Shown piece by piece: positions 24,533-32,948 of a stretch of 64,000 nucleotides of DNA. The position numbers were made by a program, and so were the translations under genes. Origin of the DNA: Chitinophaga agri (GTDB taxonomy: Bacteria; Bacteroidota; Bacteroidia; Chitinophagales; Chitinophagaceae); NCBI RefSeq assembly GCF_010093065.1, contig NZ_CP048113.1, positions 2,232,001-2,296,000 on the forward strand, in the 5' to 3' direction. The notes beneath the pieces are model-generated. The model saw only the letters and a list, made by a program, of their open reading frames with translations. It was not told the DNA's origin and did no database searches. The stretch's first letter is position 1; every line of letters starts with the position of its first letter.

Positions 24533-26021
24533 GGCTAAACGCTTTTTGTTTAGATATATGATCTGCTACCAGTTGTCCTGAGATGATGGCCGGAGGCACA
24601 CCAGGACCCGGCACGGTAAGCTGACCTGTAAAGAATAGATTGTTGATTGTCTTATGGCGGATAGAAGGCTTGAGAAAGGCTGTCTGTCCTAATGTATTAG
24701 CGAGTCCGTATGCATTGCCTTTGAAGGCACTGTAATCAGACATAAAATCGCTGCACGCATAACTGCGGGAATAAACGATATCATCGCGGAATGATTCACC
24801 GCAAAAAGCAGCTGTCTTATCAAGCACATATTGGAGATATTGCTCTCTGATAGCAGGTGTATCTGTGAGTCCCGGAGCGGTAGGTATGAGGATAAACAGG
24901 TTTTCCATACCATCCGGAGCAACAGTACTGTCTGTTTTAGACGGACAGCATACATAAAACAACGGTTTCTCCGGCCATTGAGGTGTTGTGTATATTGCTT
25001 CCGCATGCGCGCGGAAATCATTTTCAAAGAAGAGGTTGTGATGACGCAGGCGAGGCAACTTACGGCCCACGCCCAGGTAGTAAATGATGCAGGAAGGCGC
25101 CATGACACGTTTTTCCCAGTAACGGGCGGTATAGTTGTTATAACCTGATGGCAACAACTGCTGATCAGTATGATGATAGTCCGCCGCCGATACGATCACA
25201 TCTGCCTCAAAACGCCCCTGATCGGTTATGATACCTGTGATACAGCCATCATTTACCTCCATACTGTTGACAGTTGTATTCAGCTGAAGCTTTACGCCCA
25301 TTTCAACCGCGAGTTGAGTAAAAGCCTTTACAAGTTCATACATCCCACCCACAGGGTACCAGGTACCAAGGCGTATATCAGCATAGTTCATCATGCTGTA
25401 CATAGCGGGGATACGTTCTGGCGTTGCGCCCAGGAACAGTACCGGAAATTCTATGATCCTCAGTAGTCGTTCATCTTTAAAAAACTTTCTCGCATGACTA
25501 CTAAAAGACTGCAACATATCCATACGCAAAAAAGAACGGATTACTTCTGCATTACAGAGTTCGCGGATGTGAAGGCCTGGCTTGCTGACGTAAGCAGACA
25601 TTGCCGTGTTGTATTTGTATTCCGCTTCCTGCATAAAGCTTCTCAAGCGGGCACCGGCGCCGGGTTCAATATGCTCAAACACCTTTTGTAACTCACTGAA
25701 AGAGGCAGGCATATCTACCTGTTCGTGTGCACCGAAAATAACCTGATAGGAAGGGTCCAGCCGCACCAGATCGAGATAGTCGTCTATACACCGTCCATGC
25801 CTTTTGAAAAAATCAGCCATTACCTCCGGCATCCAGTACCAACTGGGCCCCATATCGAATGAAAAGCCCCCTTCTTTTAGTACCCTGGCTCTACCTCCTG
25901 TCTGATCATGCTTTTCTACCAGGGTCACGTCGTATCCCTTATCAGCCAGACTAATAGCGGCAGATAAACCGGAAAAACCGGCACCGATGACAATAGCAGT
26001 TCTGGCTGTATTTTGTTTCAC
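24516..26021 (-). CDS. crtI: Phytoene desaturase
   Basis: The 501-residue flavoprotein opens with the FAD-binding motif VIGAGFSGLSAAISL followed by VEKHDQTGGRA, and ends with the family signature GLANTLGQTAFLKPS, NLFFTGQLTVPGPGVPPAIISG. It carries out the successive desaturations from phytoene to lycopene. The start codon is GTG at 26021. It is the first gene of the operon and is transcribed divergently from the CarH-like regulator. Confidence 0.94.
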   Translation of the reverse strand: MKQNTARTAIVIGAGFSGLSAAISLADKGYDVTLVEKHDQTGGRARVLKEGGFSFDMGPSWYWMPEVMADFFKRHGRCIDDYLDLVRLDPSYQVIFGAHEQVDMPASFSELQKVFEHIEPGAGARLRSFMQEAEYKYNTAMSAYVSKPGLHIRELCNAEVIRSFLRMDMLQSFSSHARKFFKDERLLRIIEFPVLFLGATPERIPAMYSMMNYADIRLGTWYPVGGMYELVKAFTQLAVEMGVKLQLNTTVNSMEVNDGCITGIITDQGRFEADVIVSAADYHHTDQQLLPSGYNNYTARYWEKRVMAPSCIIYYLGVGRKLPRLRHHNLFFENDFRAHAEAIYTTPQWPEKPLFYVCCPSKTDSTVAPDGMENLFILIPTAPGLTDTPAIREQYLQYVLDKTAAFCGESFRDDIVYSRSYACSDFMSDYSAFKGNAYGLANTLGQTAFLKPSIRHKTINNLFFTGQLTVPGPGVPPAIISGQLVADHISKQKAFSHESVI

Positions 26022-26036
26022 GTTTTAACTGATTTC

Positions 26037-26081
26037 TTAAACAAATGTATTGTTTAACTTTTAAAATAAAAAATTAAACAA
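26037..26081 (-). promoter_or_regulatory. crtI promoter with candidate CarH operator
   Basis: On the minus strand TACATTTG (26049-26042) matches the -7 box TAnnTTTG. It sits inside a perfect inverted repeat, TTAAACAA (26037-26044) and TTGTTTAA (26050-26057) with a 5-nt spacer. A further half-site TTAAACAA lies at 26074-26081, and TTGTTTAA recurs at 26231-26238 near the regulator gene. A repressor bound here would block crtI transcription. Confidence 0.6.
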
Positions 26082-26282
26082 AATTATTTTGGCGATGATA
26101 AGCTTCCTATTGAGGCAGACTCTGGCACTTGAGGTATTGATTATCAATATTATAATATAATTTCACTGGTACTATCGCGGCCAATACCAGGTATAAAATA
26201 TTAGTTTTGGAGAGGACGATGAGCTGCACTTTGTTTAATCAGTCTGTTAATATGTTACCTTGCACTCCGAAAAACGGTGATT

Positions 26283-27164
26283 ATGGCAGCTGAGAAGTAT
26301 TCCATAAAAGACCTGGAAAGATTATCCGGGATCAAGGCCCATACGCTTAGGATCTGGGAAAAGCGATATGGCATCATTAACCCGGAACGAACGGATACAA
26401 ACATCCGTTATTACGGCAATGAGGAATTAAAGAAGATCCTGAACATCAGCCTGTTGAATCAGCATGGCTACAAGATTTCCATCATCAGTGAAATGAGTGA
26501 GGGAGAGATAGCGGAAAAGGCAGCTGCGGTAGGATTGTTCGGACAACAGGAAACAACGGATGAAAGTCTGCTGCTGAGTCTTATCGAAATGAATGAGATC
26601 CTGTTTCATAACACCTTCTCTGCACTGGTGATGAAACACGGATTCGAGCATACGATCGTCAATCATATCTTCCCTTATTTCCGCCGTATTGGTATTATGT
26701 GGCAGGCAGGCACGATCAATCCTGCACAGGAACACTTTATCTCCAACCTGATACGCAACAAGATCATCCTCGCGACGGAGTCGCTGACCCGTACTGCAGG
26801 TCAGCAAAAAGCCCTGGCGCTTTTGTTTCTGCCGGAGGGGGAGTTACATGAGATAGGGTTATTGTTTTATAACTATGCGCTTCGCGCAAGAGGCTTCCGG
26901 ACGATCTATCTCGGACAGTCAGTACCTCACAACAGCCTCTCCCGTGTGATCAGTACCTGTAATCCTGACCTGATCGTAACGGGTATGACGAACCCGGTGA
27001 ATGCTACCGATTTCCTTACGTTCTCTCACGAGTTATGCAGGACATCCCCTGGCCTGAAGATCTATTTTACAGGACCAGTGCCGGCAGGAGCTGAAGGGAA
27101 ACTGCCGGCGAATGCGTTTACGGTAGATGACCTGCTGGAGTTAATGGAGTTGAGAAGGAAATAG
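26283..27164 (+). CDS. carH: CarH/LitR-type B12 photoreceptor, MerR family
   Basis: The N-terminal MerR helix-turn-helix (about 1-72) reads YSIKDLERLSGIKAHTLRIWEKRYGI. The four-helix cap has the W-9x-EH motif (W140, E150, H151) typical of adenosylcobalamin photoreceptors. The cobalamin-binding Rossmann domain has GELHEIGL with H189 as lower axial ligand and SGLVTGM-like core strands (LIVTGMTNP). In characterised CarH proteins the dark tetramer represses carotenoid genes, and light breaks the Co-C bond and releases DNA. The divergent crtI operon is the obvious target. GTG at 26277 is an alternative start. Confidence 0.88.
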   Translation: MAAEKYSIKDLERLSGIKAHTLRIWEKRYGIINPERTDTNIRYYGNEELKKILNISLLNQHGYKISIISEMSEGEIAEKAAAVGLFGQQETTDESLLLSLIEMNEILFHNTFSALVMKHGFEHTIVNHIFPYFRRIGIMWQAGTINPAQEHFISNLIRNKIILATESLTRTAGQQKALALLFLPEGELHEIGLLFYNYALRARGFRTIYLGQSVPHNSLSRVISTCNPDLIVTGMTNPVNATDFLTFSHELCRTSPGLKIYFTGPVPAGAEGKLPANAFTVDDLLELMELRRK

Positions 27165-27220
27165 CCGTTGTTGAATAGTTTCATCTGAATATTAAACAAA
27201 AAAGGGCATTGTTTCTACAC

Positions 27221-28207
27221 TCAGCGGCTATTGGCATCAGTGGTGACAAGGATGATCTTACCAATATGTTCGCTGCTTTCCATGAGTTGATGGGCAGCGG
27301 CAGCTTCCTGGAAAGGGAAGGTTTTGTAGATAACCGGTTTGAATTTGCCGGCCGCCAGTAAAGGCCAGACGCGTTGATGAATGTCGGCAGTGAGGGATTT
27401 CTTATAGGCATATTCCCTGGCGCGCAGGGTACTGCCGGTAATAGTAAGCCGCTTGCGCATCACAAGCCCCAGATCCAGTTCAACACGGTTACCTCCCATT
27501 GTATTGATATATACCAGACGCCCCTCTTCCCGTAAAACACGGATGTTCTTAGGAAAGTATTCTCCACCAACCATGTCGAGTATTACATCTATGCCTTCGG
27601 TAGCGAGAACCTCTTCAAAATCGGCTGTTTTATAATTGATATAGTGGTCAGCGCCCAATGCGATGCAGGCGGCTCCTTTTTCCGCTGATCCTACAGTGAC
27701 GATCACTTTGCTACCCAGGGCATGTGCGAGCTGAATGGCAGTTACGCCAATACCGCTGGAGCCTCCATGTACAAGCAGCGTCTCTCCTGGCTGAAGTGCG
27801 CCCCGCTGGAAGATGTTAGACCAGACAGTGAATATTGCCTCCGGCAGACTGGCCGCTGCCGCAAAGCTGTACCCTTCAGGAACCGGAAGGCACTGACCTT
27901 CCTTTACAGTGACCTGTTCAGCATAACCACCACCGGCTAATAATGCACACACCTTGTCTCCCCGCTTCCATTGGGTCACTCCTTCTCCGCAACTTATGAC
28001 CACACCGGCCACCTCCAGTCCCGGTATATCAGCAGGTACGCCCGCTGGTGCAGGATACTTCCCCTGCCGCTGTGCGACATCTGCCCGGTTAATGCCAGCT
28101 GCTTTGACTTCAATCAATACCTCTTCCTTCCCTGGCTGCGGACTGGTATAGTCCTGCCACTGTAAGGCATCTGGCCCACCTGGCTGTGTGATCACTGCTG
28201 CTTTCAT
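27221..28207 (-). CDS. NAD(P)H:quinone oxidoreductase, zinc-free MDR family
   Basis: The 328-residue medium-chain reductase starts MKAAVITQPGGPDALQW and has the GroES-like domain with NRADVAQRQGKYP. The NADPH Rossmann fold carries LLVHGGSSGIGVTAIQLA, and the C-terminal SLTADIHQRVWPLLAAGKFKPVIYKTFP resembles the PIG3/QOR subfamily. No zinc-binding cysteines are seen. It would reduce quinones or enones in the cytoplasm. It appears monocistronic. Confidence 0.9.
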   Translation of the reverse strand: MKAAVITQPGGPDALQWQDYTSPQPGKEEVLIEVKAAGINRADVAQRQGKYPAPAGVPADIPGLEVAGVVISCGEGVTQWKRGDKVCALLAGGGYAEQVTVKEGQCLPVPEGYSFAAAASLPEAIFTVWSNIFQRGALQPGETLLVHGGSSGIGVTAIQLAHALGSKVIVTVGSAEKGAACIALGADHYINYKTADFEEVLATEGIDVILDMVGGEYFPKNIRVLREEGRLVYINTMGGNRVELDLGLVMRKRLTITGSTLRAREYAYKKSLTADIHQRVWPLLAAGKFKPVIYKTFPFQEAAAAHQLMESSEHIGKIILVTTDANSR

Positions 28208-28401
28208 ATGGTCTGTTTTTATCGTTTATACAATAGCCGTAAAGTTAGCGTAAAGATATCAACGGGCGCATTCAGGGAAACAGGGTTTTCTGGTATGATA
28301 TTAGCCAATACGATACATAGCACCGGATAAAGAATAACCGGATACACACCGGATCTTTTGTCCGCATGTGCATTATAATCACCCCAAAAATGTCCTGTCG
28401 A

Positions 28402-28968
28402 ATGAGTTATACCTATAATGTAGTTGGTATCGGATCTTCAGCCGGCGGGCTGGCACCTCTGAAGATCATTTTTAACCAACTTCCTCCTGATATCAATGCT
28501 GCGATCATCATTATTCCCCATCTGCTGGCTAATATGCCCAGTAATCTCGGAAAGATCTTACATACTGTAACCGGTATGCCCATTATGAAGGTAGAGGAAA
28601 ATACCCATCTGAAGAAAGGTGTCGTCTATGTACTGGGAGAAGGGCTGGTGATGACAATAAAAGATAAACAGCTACAGGTACGTCCGCGCGAGGCATCTGA
28701 AAAGATCAATAAAGCAATTGATCACTTCTTTATATCGCTCGCAGAAGAAGCGGCAAACAAAAGTGTAGGTGTAGTGCTGTCCGGTGCGGGATATGATGGC
28801 ATAGAAGGCGCCAAGGCAATTGAAGATAAACATGGGCTGGTGATAGTACAGGAGCCTTATACAGCTGAATTTCCCCTGATGCCGCAGGCACTCATCGCTA
28901 ACGATCATCCTGATTATATCCTGACGCCCGAAGATATTGCATACAAACTCGGGAAACACTGCCGCTAG
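28402..28968 (+). CDS. Stand-alone CheB-type methylesterase domain
   Basis: The 188-residue protein is a CheB methylesterase domain without a receiver. The catalytic triad is visible: S13 in GIGSSAGGL, H40 in IIPHLLANMP and D132 in LSGAGYDGIEG. Such proteins remove methyl groups from chemoreceptor glutamates or act in sensor systems with CheR-kinase fusions. No chemotaxis genes are nearby, so it is an orphan here. The frame is open 12 codons further upstream, but MSYTYNVVGIG matches the domain start. Confidence 0.85.
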   Translation: MSYTYNVVGIGSSAGGLAPLKIIFNQLPPDINAAIIIIPHLLANMPSNLGKILHTVTGMPIMKVEENTHLKKGVVYVLGEGLVMTIKDKQLQVRPREASEKINKAIDHFFISLAEEAANKSVGVVLSGAGYDGIEGAKAIEDKHGLVIVQEPYTAEFPLMPQALIANDHPDYILTPEDIAYKLGKHCR

Positions 28969-29165
28969 CCTGGCTACCGGAACGGCCCTTCCCTATCTTT
29001 GCATGACCAGCCGGCCATCGTATGGATCACCGGGCGCAGGCTTCCCTGGTGGTAAACTGACGGCGGATCTCTTTGCCAGCCGCGCTCCGGTAGACGGCTC
29101 CATTAAACTGGGAACATTCGCCAAAACATACGCAGCGCAGTACTGACCAACACTTTATTATAGAC

Positions 29166-29191
29166 AGTTCCGGCGAATATTTGTCGGAACT
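29166..29191. terminator. Weak hairpin downstream of the CheB-like gene
   Basis: AGTTCCG (29166-29172) pairs with CGGAACT (29185-29191) around a 12-nt loop. There is no clear T-tract, so termination is uncertain. The 320-bp gap 28969-29288 otherwise holds only the -7 box at 29235. Confidence 0.3.
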
Positions 29192-29234
29192 ATCGTTTAT
29201 GGCCCTGGCATTTCTGAAGGACCAGAAAAGTGAG

Positions 29235-29242
29235 TACATTTG
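29235..29242 (+). promoter_or_regulatory. -7 box for AraC-family gene
   Basis: TACATTTG matches TAnnTTTG and lies 46 bp before the chosen ATG at 29289. No clear -33 element is seen. Confidence 0.4.
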
Positions 29243-29288
29243 AACGGACATTTTCCCGTATTTGTTCAGTACTTTCAGCTTACATTCA

Positions 29289-30143
29289 ATGGATCGGATA
29301 CCTATCAGACATATTCTAACCGCATATCAGCAGGATTACTCACAACACTTCAGCATACGGGATGTACAATCGTTACTGGATGGTAAGGATATGCAGCAGG
29401 AGCTGCACCGGCACAACTTCTTTTATGTGCTGGTGATCAGGAATGGAGAAGGACATCATGAGATAGACTTCGTCTCCTACCCTGTTGGTAACCATACCGT
29501 GTTTTTTATACGCCCCGGGCAGGTGCATCAACTGTTTCTCAAAGCGGGTGCTACAGGCTATCTGATGCAGTTCAGCGAAGGCTTCTATGCTACACATGAT
29601 CAGCATTCACGGCAATTGCTGCGCAAGGTATCCGGTATTAACTATCACCCGCTGGACGAAGATAAGTTTGACAACATCTCCGGTGTATTAAAATATATCT
29701 TCAGAGAATATGTACGCCGCCAGAAGAAATACGAAGAAGTGATCCATGCTAATATGGATATCTTTTTCATTGAACTGATACGTGCTACCTGCAATGACTC
29801 CCTGGAAACAGAACAATTTCATATCCAGGAAAAGCTGGACACCTTACTGGACCTCATCACCTTGCACATAGCGGAATACAAGCAGGTAGCCCAGTATGCT
29901 GCACTCATGCATCTCTCTCCCTATCAACTCAATGCCGTCACCAAACAGACGCTCGATAAGACCTGCTCGGAAGTGATCAATGATTATATTATACTGGAAG
30001 CTAAACGATACCTGCTGGCAACTGATGAACAGATCAATAATATAGCGTGGCGCTTAGGCTATGAAGATGTCTCCTACTTTATACGGCTGTTTAAAAAGCA
30101 GACAGGACATACACCTGATATGTTCCGGAAGAATTTGAGATAA
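29289..30143 (+). CDS. AraC-family transcriptional regulator
   Basis: The N-terminal cupin-like domain (about 20-110) includes LHRHNFFYVLVIRNGEG and FIRPGQVHQLFLK. The C-terminal AraC domain (about 185-284) has VAQYAALMHLSPYQLNAVTK and INNIAWRLGYEDVSYFIRLFKK, ending TPDMFRKNLR. The SDR gene 92 bp downstream on the same strand is the likely target, as these pairs are common. ATG at 29262 is an upstream alternative start. Confidence 0.9.
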   Translation: MDRIPIRHILTAYQQDYSQHFSIRDVQSLLDGKDMQQELHRHNFFYVLVIRNGEGHHEIDFVSYPVGNHTVFFIRPGQVHQLFLKAGATGYLMQFSEGFYATHDQHSRQLLRKVSGINYHPLDEDKFDNISGVLKYIFREYVRRQKKYEEVIHANMDIFFIELIRATCNDSLETEQFHIQEKLDTLLDLITLHIAEYKQVAQYAALMHLSPYQLNAVTKQTLDKTCSEVINDYIILEAKRYLLATDEQINNIAWRLGYEDVSYFIRLFKKQTGHTPDMFRKNLR

Positions 30144-30192
30144 GTGCGGCAGGAGTTGATGATTGTCCTATCAGTGCAGGAAGTGAGTGATA

Positions 30193-30200
30193 TACCTTTG
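30193..30200 (+). promoter_or_regulatory. -7 box for SDR gene
   Basis: TACCTTTG matches TAnnTTTG and lies 35 bp before the SDR ATG. The -33 region is not clear, which fits activator dependence. Confidence 0.4.
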
Positions 30201-30234
30201 ATAAAAATTACTCATTAACGCAAATTTTTATTCA

Positions 30235-30831
30235 ATGAAAATAATCATCATCGGCGCTTCCGGCACTATTGGCAAACAGGTAGCCACCTCACTGGGACAA
30301 GAACACGAGATCATCAGGGTAGGCTCTAAAAGCGGAGACATACAGGCAGATATCACATCACCGGAAGCTATCAAGCGTATGTTTGAGCAGGCAGGTCCAT
30401 TTGATGCACTGGTCAGCACAGCAGGCGATGCACATTTCGGTCCGCTGAAAACAATGACTGACAAGGAATTCAGCGTCGGCATCAACAGTAAACTAATGGG
30501 GCAGATCAACCTGGTACTGATCGGACAACATTATATCAAACCCAAAGGCTCCTTTACACTCATCTCCGGCGTATTATCACAAGACCCTGTACTGAACGGT
30601 GCCAATCCGGCAGCAGCCAATGGCGCAATAGAATCCTTCGTACGGGCAGCTGCTATTGAACTGGAGCACGGTGTGCGGATCAACGCCGTATGTCCTACTG
30701 TAGTGGAAGAGTCGCCAGCGTACTTTGCCTTTTTCCCGGGACACATACCTGTACCCATGAAAAAGGTGATAAACGCGTACCATAAGAGTATATTGGGAGC
30801 CGGTACGGGTCAGGTGATCACTGCATTGTAA
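30235..30831 (+). CDS. Short-chain dehydrogenase/reductase
   Basis: The 198-residue protein opens with the cofactor motif IIIGASGTIGKQVA and has the SDR fold with DALVSTAGDAHFG. The catalytic region is reduced: a serine in TLISGVLSQDP, but where YxxxK is expected it reads NPAAANGAIESFV, so the catalytic Tyr and Lys are not obvious. Such short SDR proteins may still bind NADP. It is probably cytoplasmic and regulated by the upstream AraC gene. Confidence 0.82.
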   Translation: MKIIIIGASGTIGKQVATSLGQEHEIIRVGSKSGDIQADITSPEAIKRMFEQAGPFDALVSTAGDAHFGPLKTMTDKEFSVGINSKLMGQINLVLIGQHYIKPKGSFTLISGVLSQDPVLNGANPAAANGAIESFVRAAAIELEHGVRINAVCPTVVEESPAYFAFFPGHIPVPMKKVINAYHKSILGAGTGQVITAL

Positions 30832-30861
30832 GTGAACATTTTACCTAGAATAGATATACAA

Positions 30862-30900
30862 ACTAATAAGCCGGAGGTAAGTATCCTCCGGCTTATTAGT
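30862..30900. terminator. 16-bp hairpin between convergent genes
   Basis: Arms 30862-30877 and 30885-30900 are perfect complements (core AAGCCGGAGG) with a 7-nt loop. A- and T-rich flanks suit termination in both directions. The right arm touches the stop codon of the minus-strand SDR gene. Confidence 0.85.
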
Positions 30901-31793
30901 TATTTACCGAAATAAGTACCGTGTTCCAGATCGGCTAACAGCCCTGGTTGGGTGGGCTGCCAGTTTAACCACGCCCGGGTCTGTACACTGGTAGCAGGAA
31001 CGTCCAGTCCGGCGAACATGCTCAGCCAGCCAAAATGAGCCGCTGCTTGCTCCCGTGATATCGAGACCACTGGCAGATTCAACTGACTGCCTATCACTGT
31101 TGCAATGGCTTTAAAAGCAACCCCTTCATCGTGCACTGCATGAAACACAGGACGCGCTTCACCTTTCTCCAGTATCAGCCTGTAAGCGCTGGCAGCATCG
31201 AGGCGATGTACAGCGGGCCAGCGGTTTGCTCCATCCGCTATATAGGCAGCAACACCTTTCTCACGGGCTACCTGGATCAGGGCAGGCACGAATCCACGAT
31301 CACCGTCACCATGCACGGAAGGCGGTAGCCGCAGAATAGATACATTTATGCCACGGGCAGCAAGGGCAGCCGCGGCTTCTTCGGAAGCAGCCCGGGGTAC
31401 ATGCATCGCACTGGCAGGACGATCCTCTTCTGCAGCAAAGCGATCCTGTACGACAATAGCAGTCCCAGAGGTAACGACCAGCGGACGATCAGTGCCCGCT
31501 AATGCATTGCCCAGAGCCTCTATAACGTGCCTGTCATCTTCACAGTTGTCCTTATACCTGGAAAAGTCATGATTGAAAGCTGTATGCACCACACTATCTG
31601 AAGCGGCCGCCCCCTGTCTAAGACTTTCAAGGTCTTCCAGGGAACCGCGGTGTACTGCGGCGCCCGCAGCTACAAGGGCCTGAGCCGCCGCGTCGTTACG
31701 AGCCAGCCCGAGCACTTCGTGACCAGCTTTGATTAAGTCCTGAACGATCGCCGAGCCGATAAAACCGGTCGCACCGGTTACAAATATCCTCAT
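30900..31793 (-). CDS. NAD(P)-dependent epimerase/SDR protein
   Basis: The 297-residue extended SDR begins MRIFVTGATGFIGSAIVQDL, the NAD(P)-binding motif. It continues with VLGLARNDAAAQALVAAGA, DSVVHTAFNHDF and VVTSGTAIV. It resembles the NmrA-like or atypical epimerases of oxidative-stress loci. The canonical YxxxK is not clear. A 27-codon upstream extension is open but unlikely to be coding. It is divergent from the Crp/Fnr gene, with duplicated operator-like sites in the intergenic region. Confidence 0.85.
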   Translation of the reverse strand: MRIFVTGATGFIGSAIVQDLIKAGHEVLGLARNDAAAQALVAAGAAVHRGSLEDLESLRQGAAASDSVVHTAFNHDFSRYKDNCEDDRHVIEALGNALAGTDRPLVVTSGTAIVVQDRFAAEEDRPASAMHVPRAASEEAAAALAARGINVSILRLPPSVHGDGDRGFVPALIQVAREKGVAAYIADGANRWPAVHRLDAASAYRLILEKGEARPVFHAVHDEGVAFKAIATVIGSQLNLPVVSISREQAAAHFGWLSMFAGLDVPATSVQTRAWLNWQPTQPGLLADLEHGTYFGK

Positions 31794-31862
31794 GTTGTTA
31801 TTGATTTGATGAAAGCCACATTTACAACACAAAGTTGCGCTGGCTATGACCGTCGGACCAAG

Positions 31863-31895
31863 GTCATTTGACACAATTTTACGGTGTCATTTGAC
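31863..31895. promoter_or_regulatory. Two GTCATTTGAC sites between SDR and Crp genes
   Basis: GTCATTTGAC occurs at 31863-31872 and 31886-31895. Each is GTCA-TT-TGAC, and the sites are 23 bp apart centre to centre, about two helical turns. The flanks extend them to inverted GGTCA and GACAC blocks. They are candidate operators for the adjacent Crp/Fnr-type regulator. Confidence 0.5.
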
Positions 31896-31944
31896 CTAAC
31901 TTCGCTAACTTCAATCACAATAATCAGAAAGGTTACCTATCAAG

Positions 31945-32511
31945 ATGTTCGAAAAGTTCGCCGCTTATATCACTTCTCAGGCGCCCATTACCAGTGATGC
32001 ACTGGACATGATGCGTTCGCTGGCCGTCATGAAAAAATTACGGAGGCGACAACTCCTGCTGAACGAAGGAGAAGTGTGTCTATATAAAACATTCATTGCC
32101 AAAGGACTGCTGAAGACCTACCGGCTGCGGGATGACGGGATGGAAACGATTCTCCGGTTCGCTCCTGAAAACAGCTGGACCACCGATCATGACAGCTTCA
32201 TGCGGCAGATACCTTCCCAACATTATATTGAGGCGCTGGAAAGCACCGAGGTCATTTGCTGGACAGCCGACAGCCTCACCAAAATAAGACAGGCGATTCC
32301 TGCTTTTAAGGCGTATTCAGACGCCATCATCACCGATTCGCTGAACGCTTCCTATGAGCGCATTTACATGAACCTCAGTTATACTTCAGAGGAAAAATAT
32401 GAGCATTTTGTGACGGCATTTCCAGAGGTATTCAGGCGGGTACCATTGCATATGGTAGCATCTTATCTGGGGGTGTCGAGAGAGACGCTGAGCCGGATCA
32501 GGCGGAAGTAA
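31945..32511 (+). CDS. Crp/Fnr-family transcriptional regulator
   Basis: The 188-residue protein has an N-terminal cyclic-nucleotide-binding-like beta-roll (about 25-115) without the Fnr cysteines or the usual cAMP contact motif. The C-terminal HTH is short and ends PLHMVASYLGVSRETLSRIRRK. This small class is common in Bacteroidota, and many members regulate the divergent gene. That neighbour is the NAD(P)-dependent epimerase/SDR gene. Confidence 0.9.
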   Translation: MFEKFAAYITSQAPITSDALDMMRSLAVMKKLRRRQLLLNEGEVCLYKTFIAKGLLKTYRLRDDGMETILRFAPENSWTTDHDSFMRQIPSQHYIEALESTEVICWTADSLTKIRQAIPAFKAYSDAIITDSLNASYERIYMNLSYTSEEKYEHFVTAFPEVFRRVPLHMVASYLGVSRETLSRIRRK

Positions 32512-32520
32512 GGGAAGAAA

Positions 32521-32778
32521 TCAGGAATTGGTCAATTCCCTCAGACACGCCAAAATAGCTTCATCCTGAAAAGTACCTATCCCTGCTTCCCTGTTCCTCT
32601 CCAGTTCATTAGTACCGGTTTGTTTCATTCTTTCAGCGATCCGCTCAGGCGTCATCCATTTGTTGAGCGGCATCTCGATATCCGGTGTATTAAGATGTAT
32701 GAGTCTCCATTTAGTCATTGAAGGGTCTCTCTCCCAGAGCATAGGGCCAGTGGCGATGATGCCTATTTTAAAATTCAT
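32521..32778 (-). CDS. Small unknown protein, 85 residues
   Basis: I do not recognise this protein. It reads as a plausible soluble protein with hydrophobic N-terminal FKIGIIATGPMLW, the acidic-basic middle and a helical end DEAILACLRELTNS. It converges on the Crp/Fnr gene with 9 bp between stop codons, with no hairpin. Its order and codon content look like a real gene. Confidence 0.55.
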   Translation of the reverse strand: MNFKIGIIATGPMLWERDPSMTKWRLIHLNTPDIEMPLNKWMTPERIAERMKQTGTNELERNREAGIGTFQDEAILACLRELTNS

Positions 32779-32948
32779 CTGAGCAATATTAAAGGGTACA
32801 GGTCAATAAAACAAAGTGATGATGCTTACCTTTCATAAAAGCATTCTGCAAGTTTCTAAAAAAAAGTTAGGAATTGTGTGTTCCAGCATCTATTTTTCCG
32901 GCACAGGTCCATTTTATATGAATATTTCCACAAACAACTTTCACTGTC

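Noticed and set aside
27160..27232. Hairpin AATAGCCG / CGGCTATT between carH and the oxidoreductase gene
   Set aside because: The arms are only 8 bp and separated by 57 nt, which is too weak to call.
28937..29146. 69-codon plus-strand open frame after the CheB-like gene
   Set aside because: It overlaps the CheB-like gene end, has a low-complexity translation and no ribosome-binding context.
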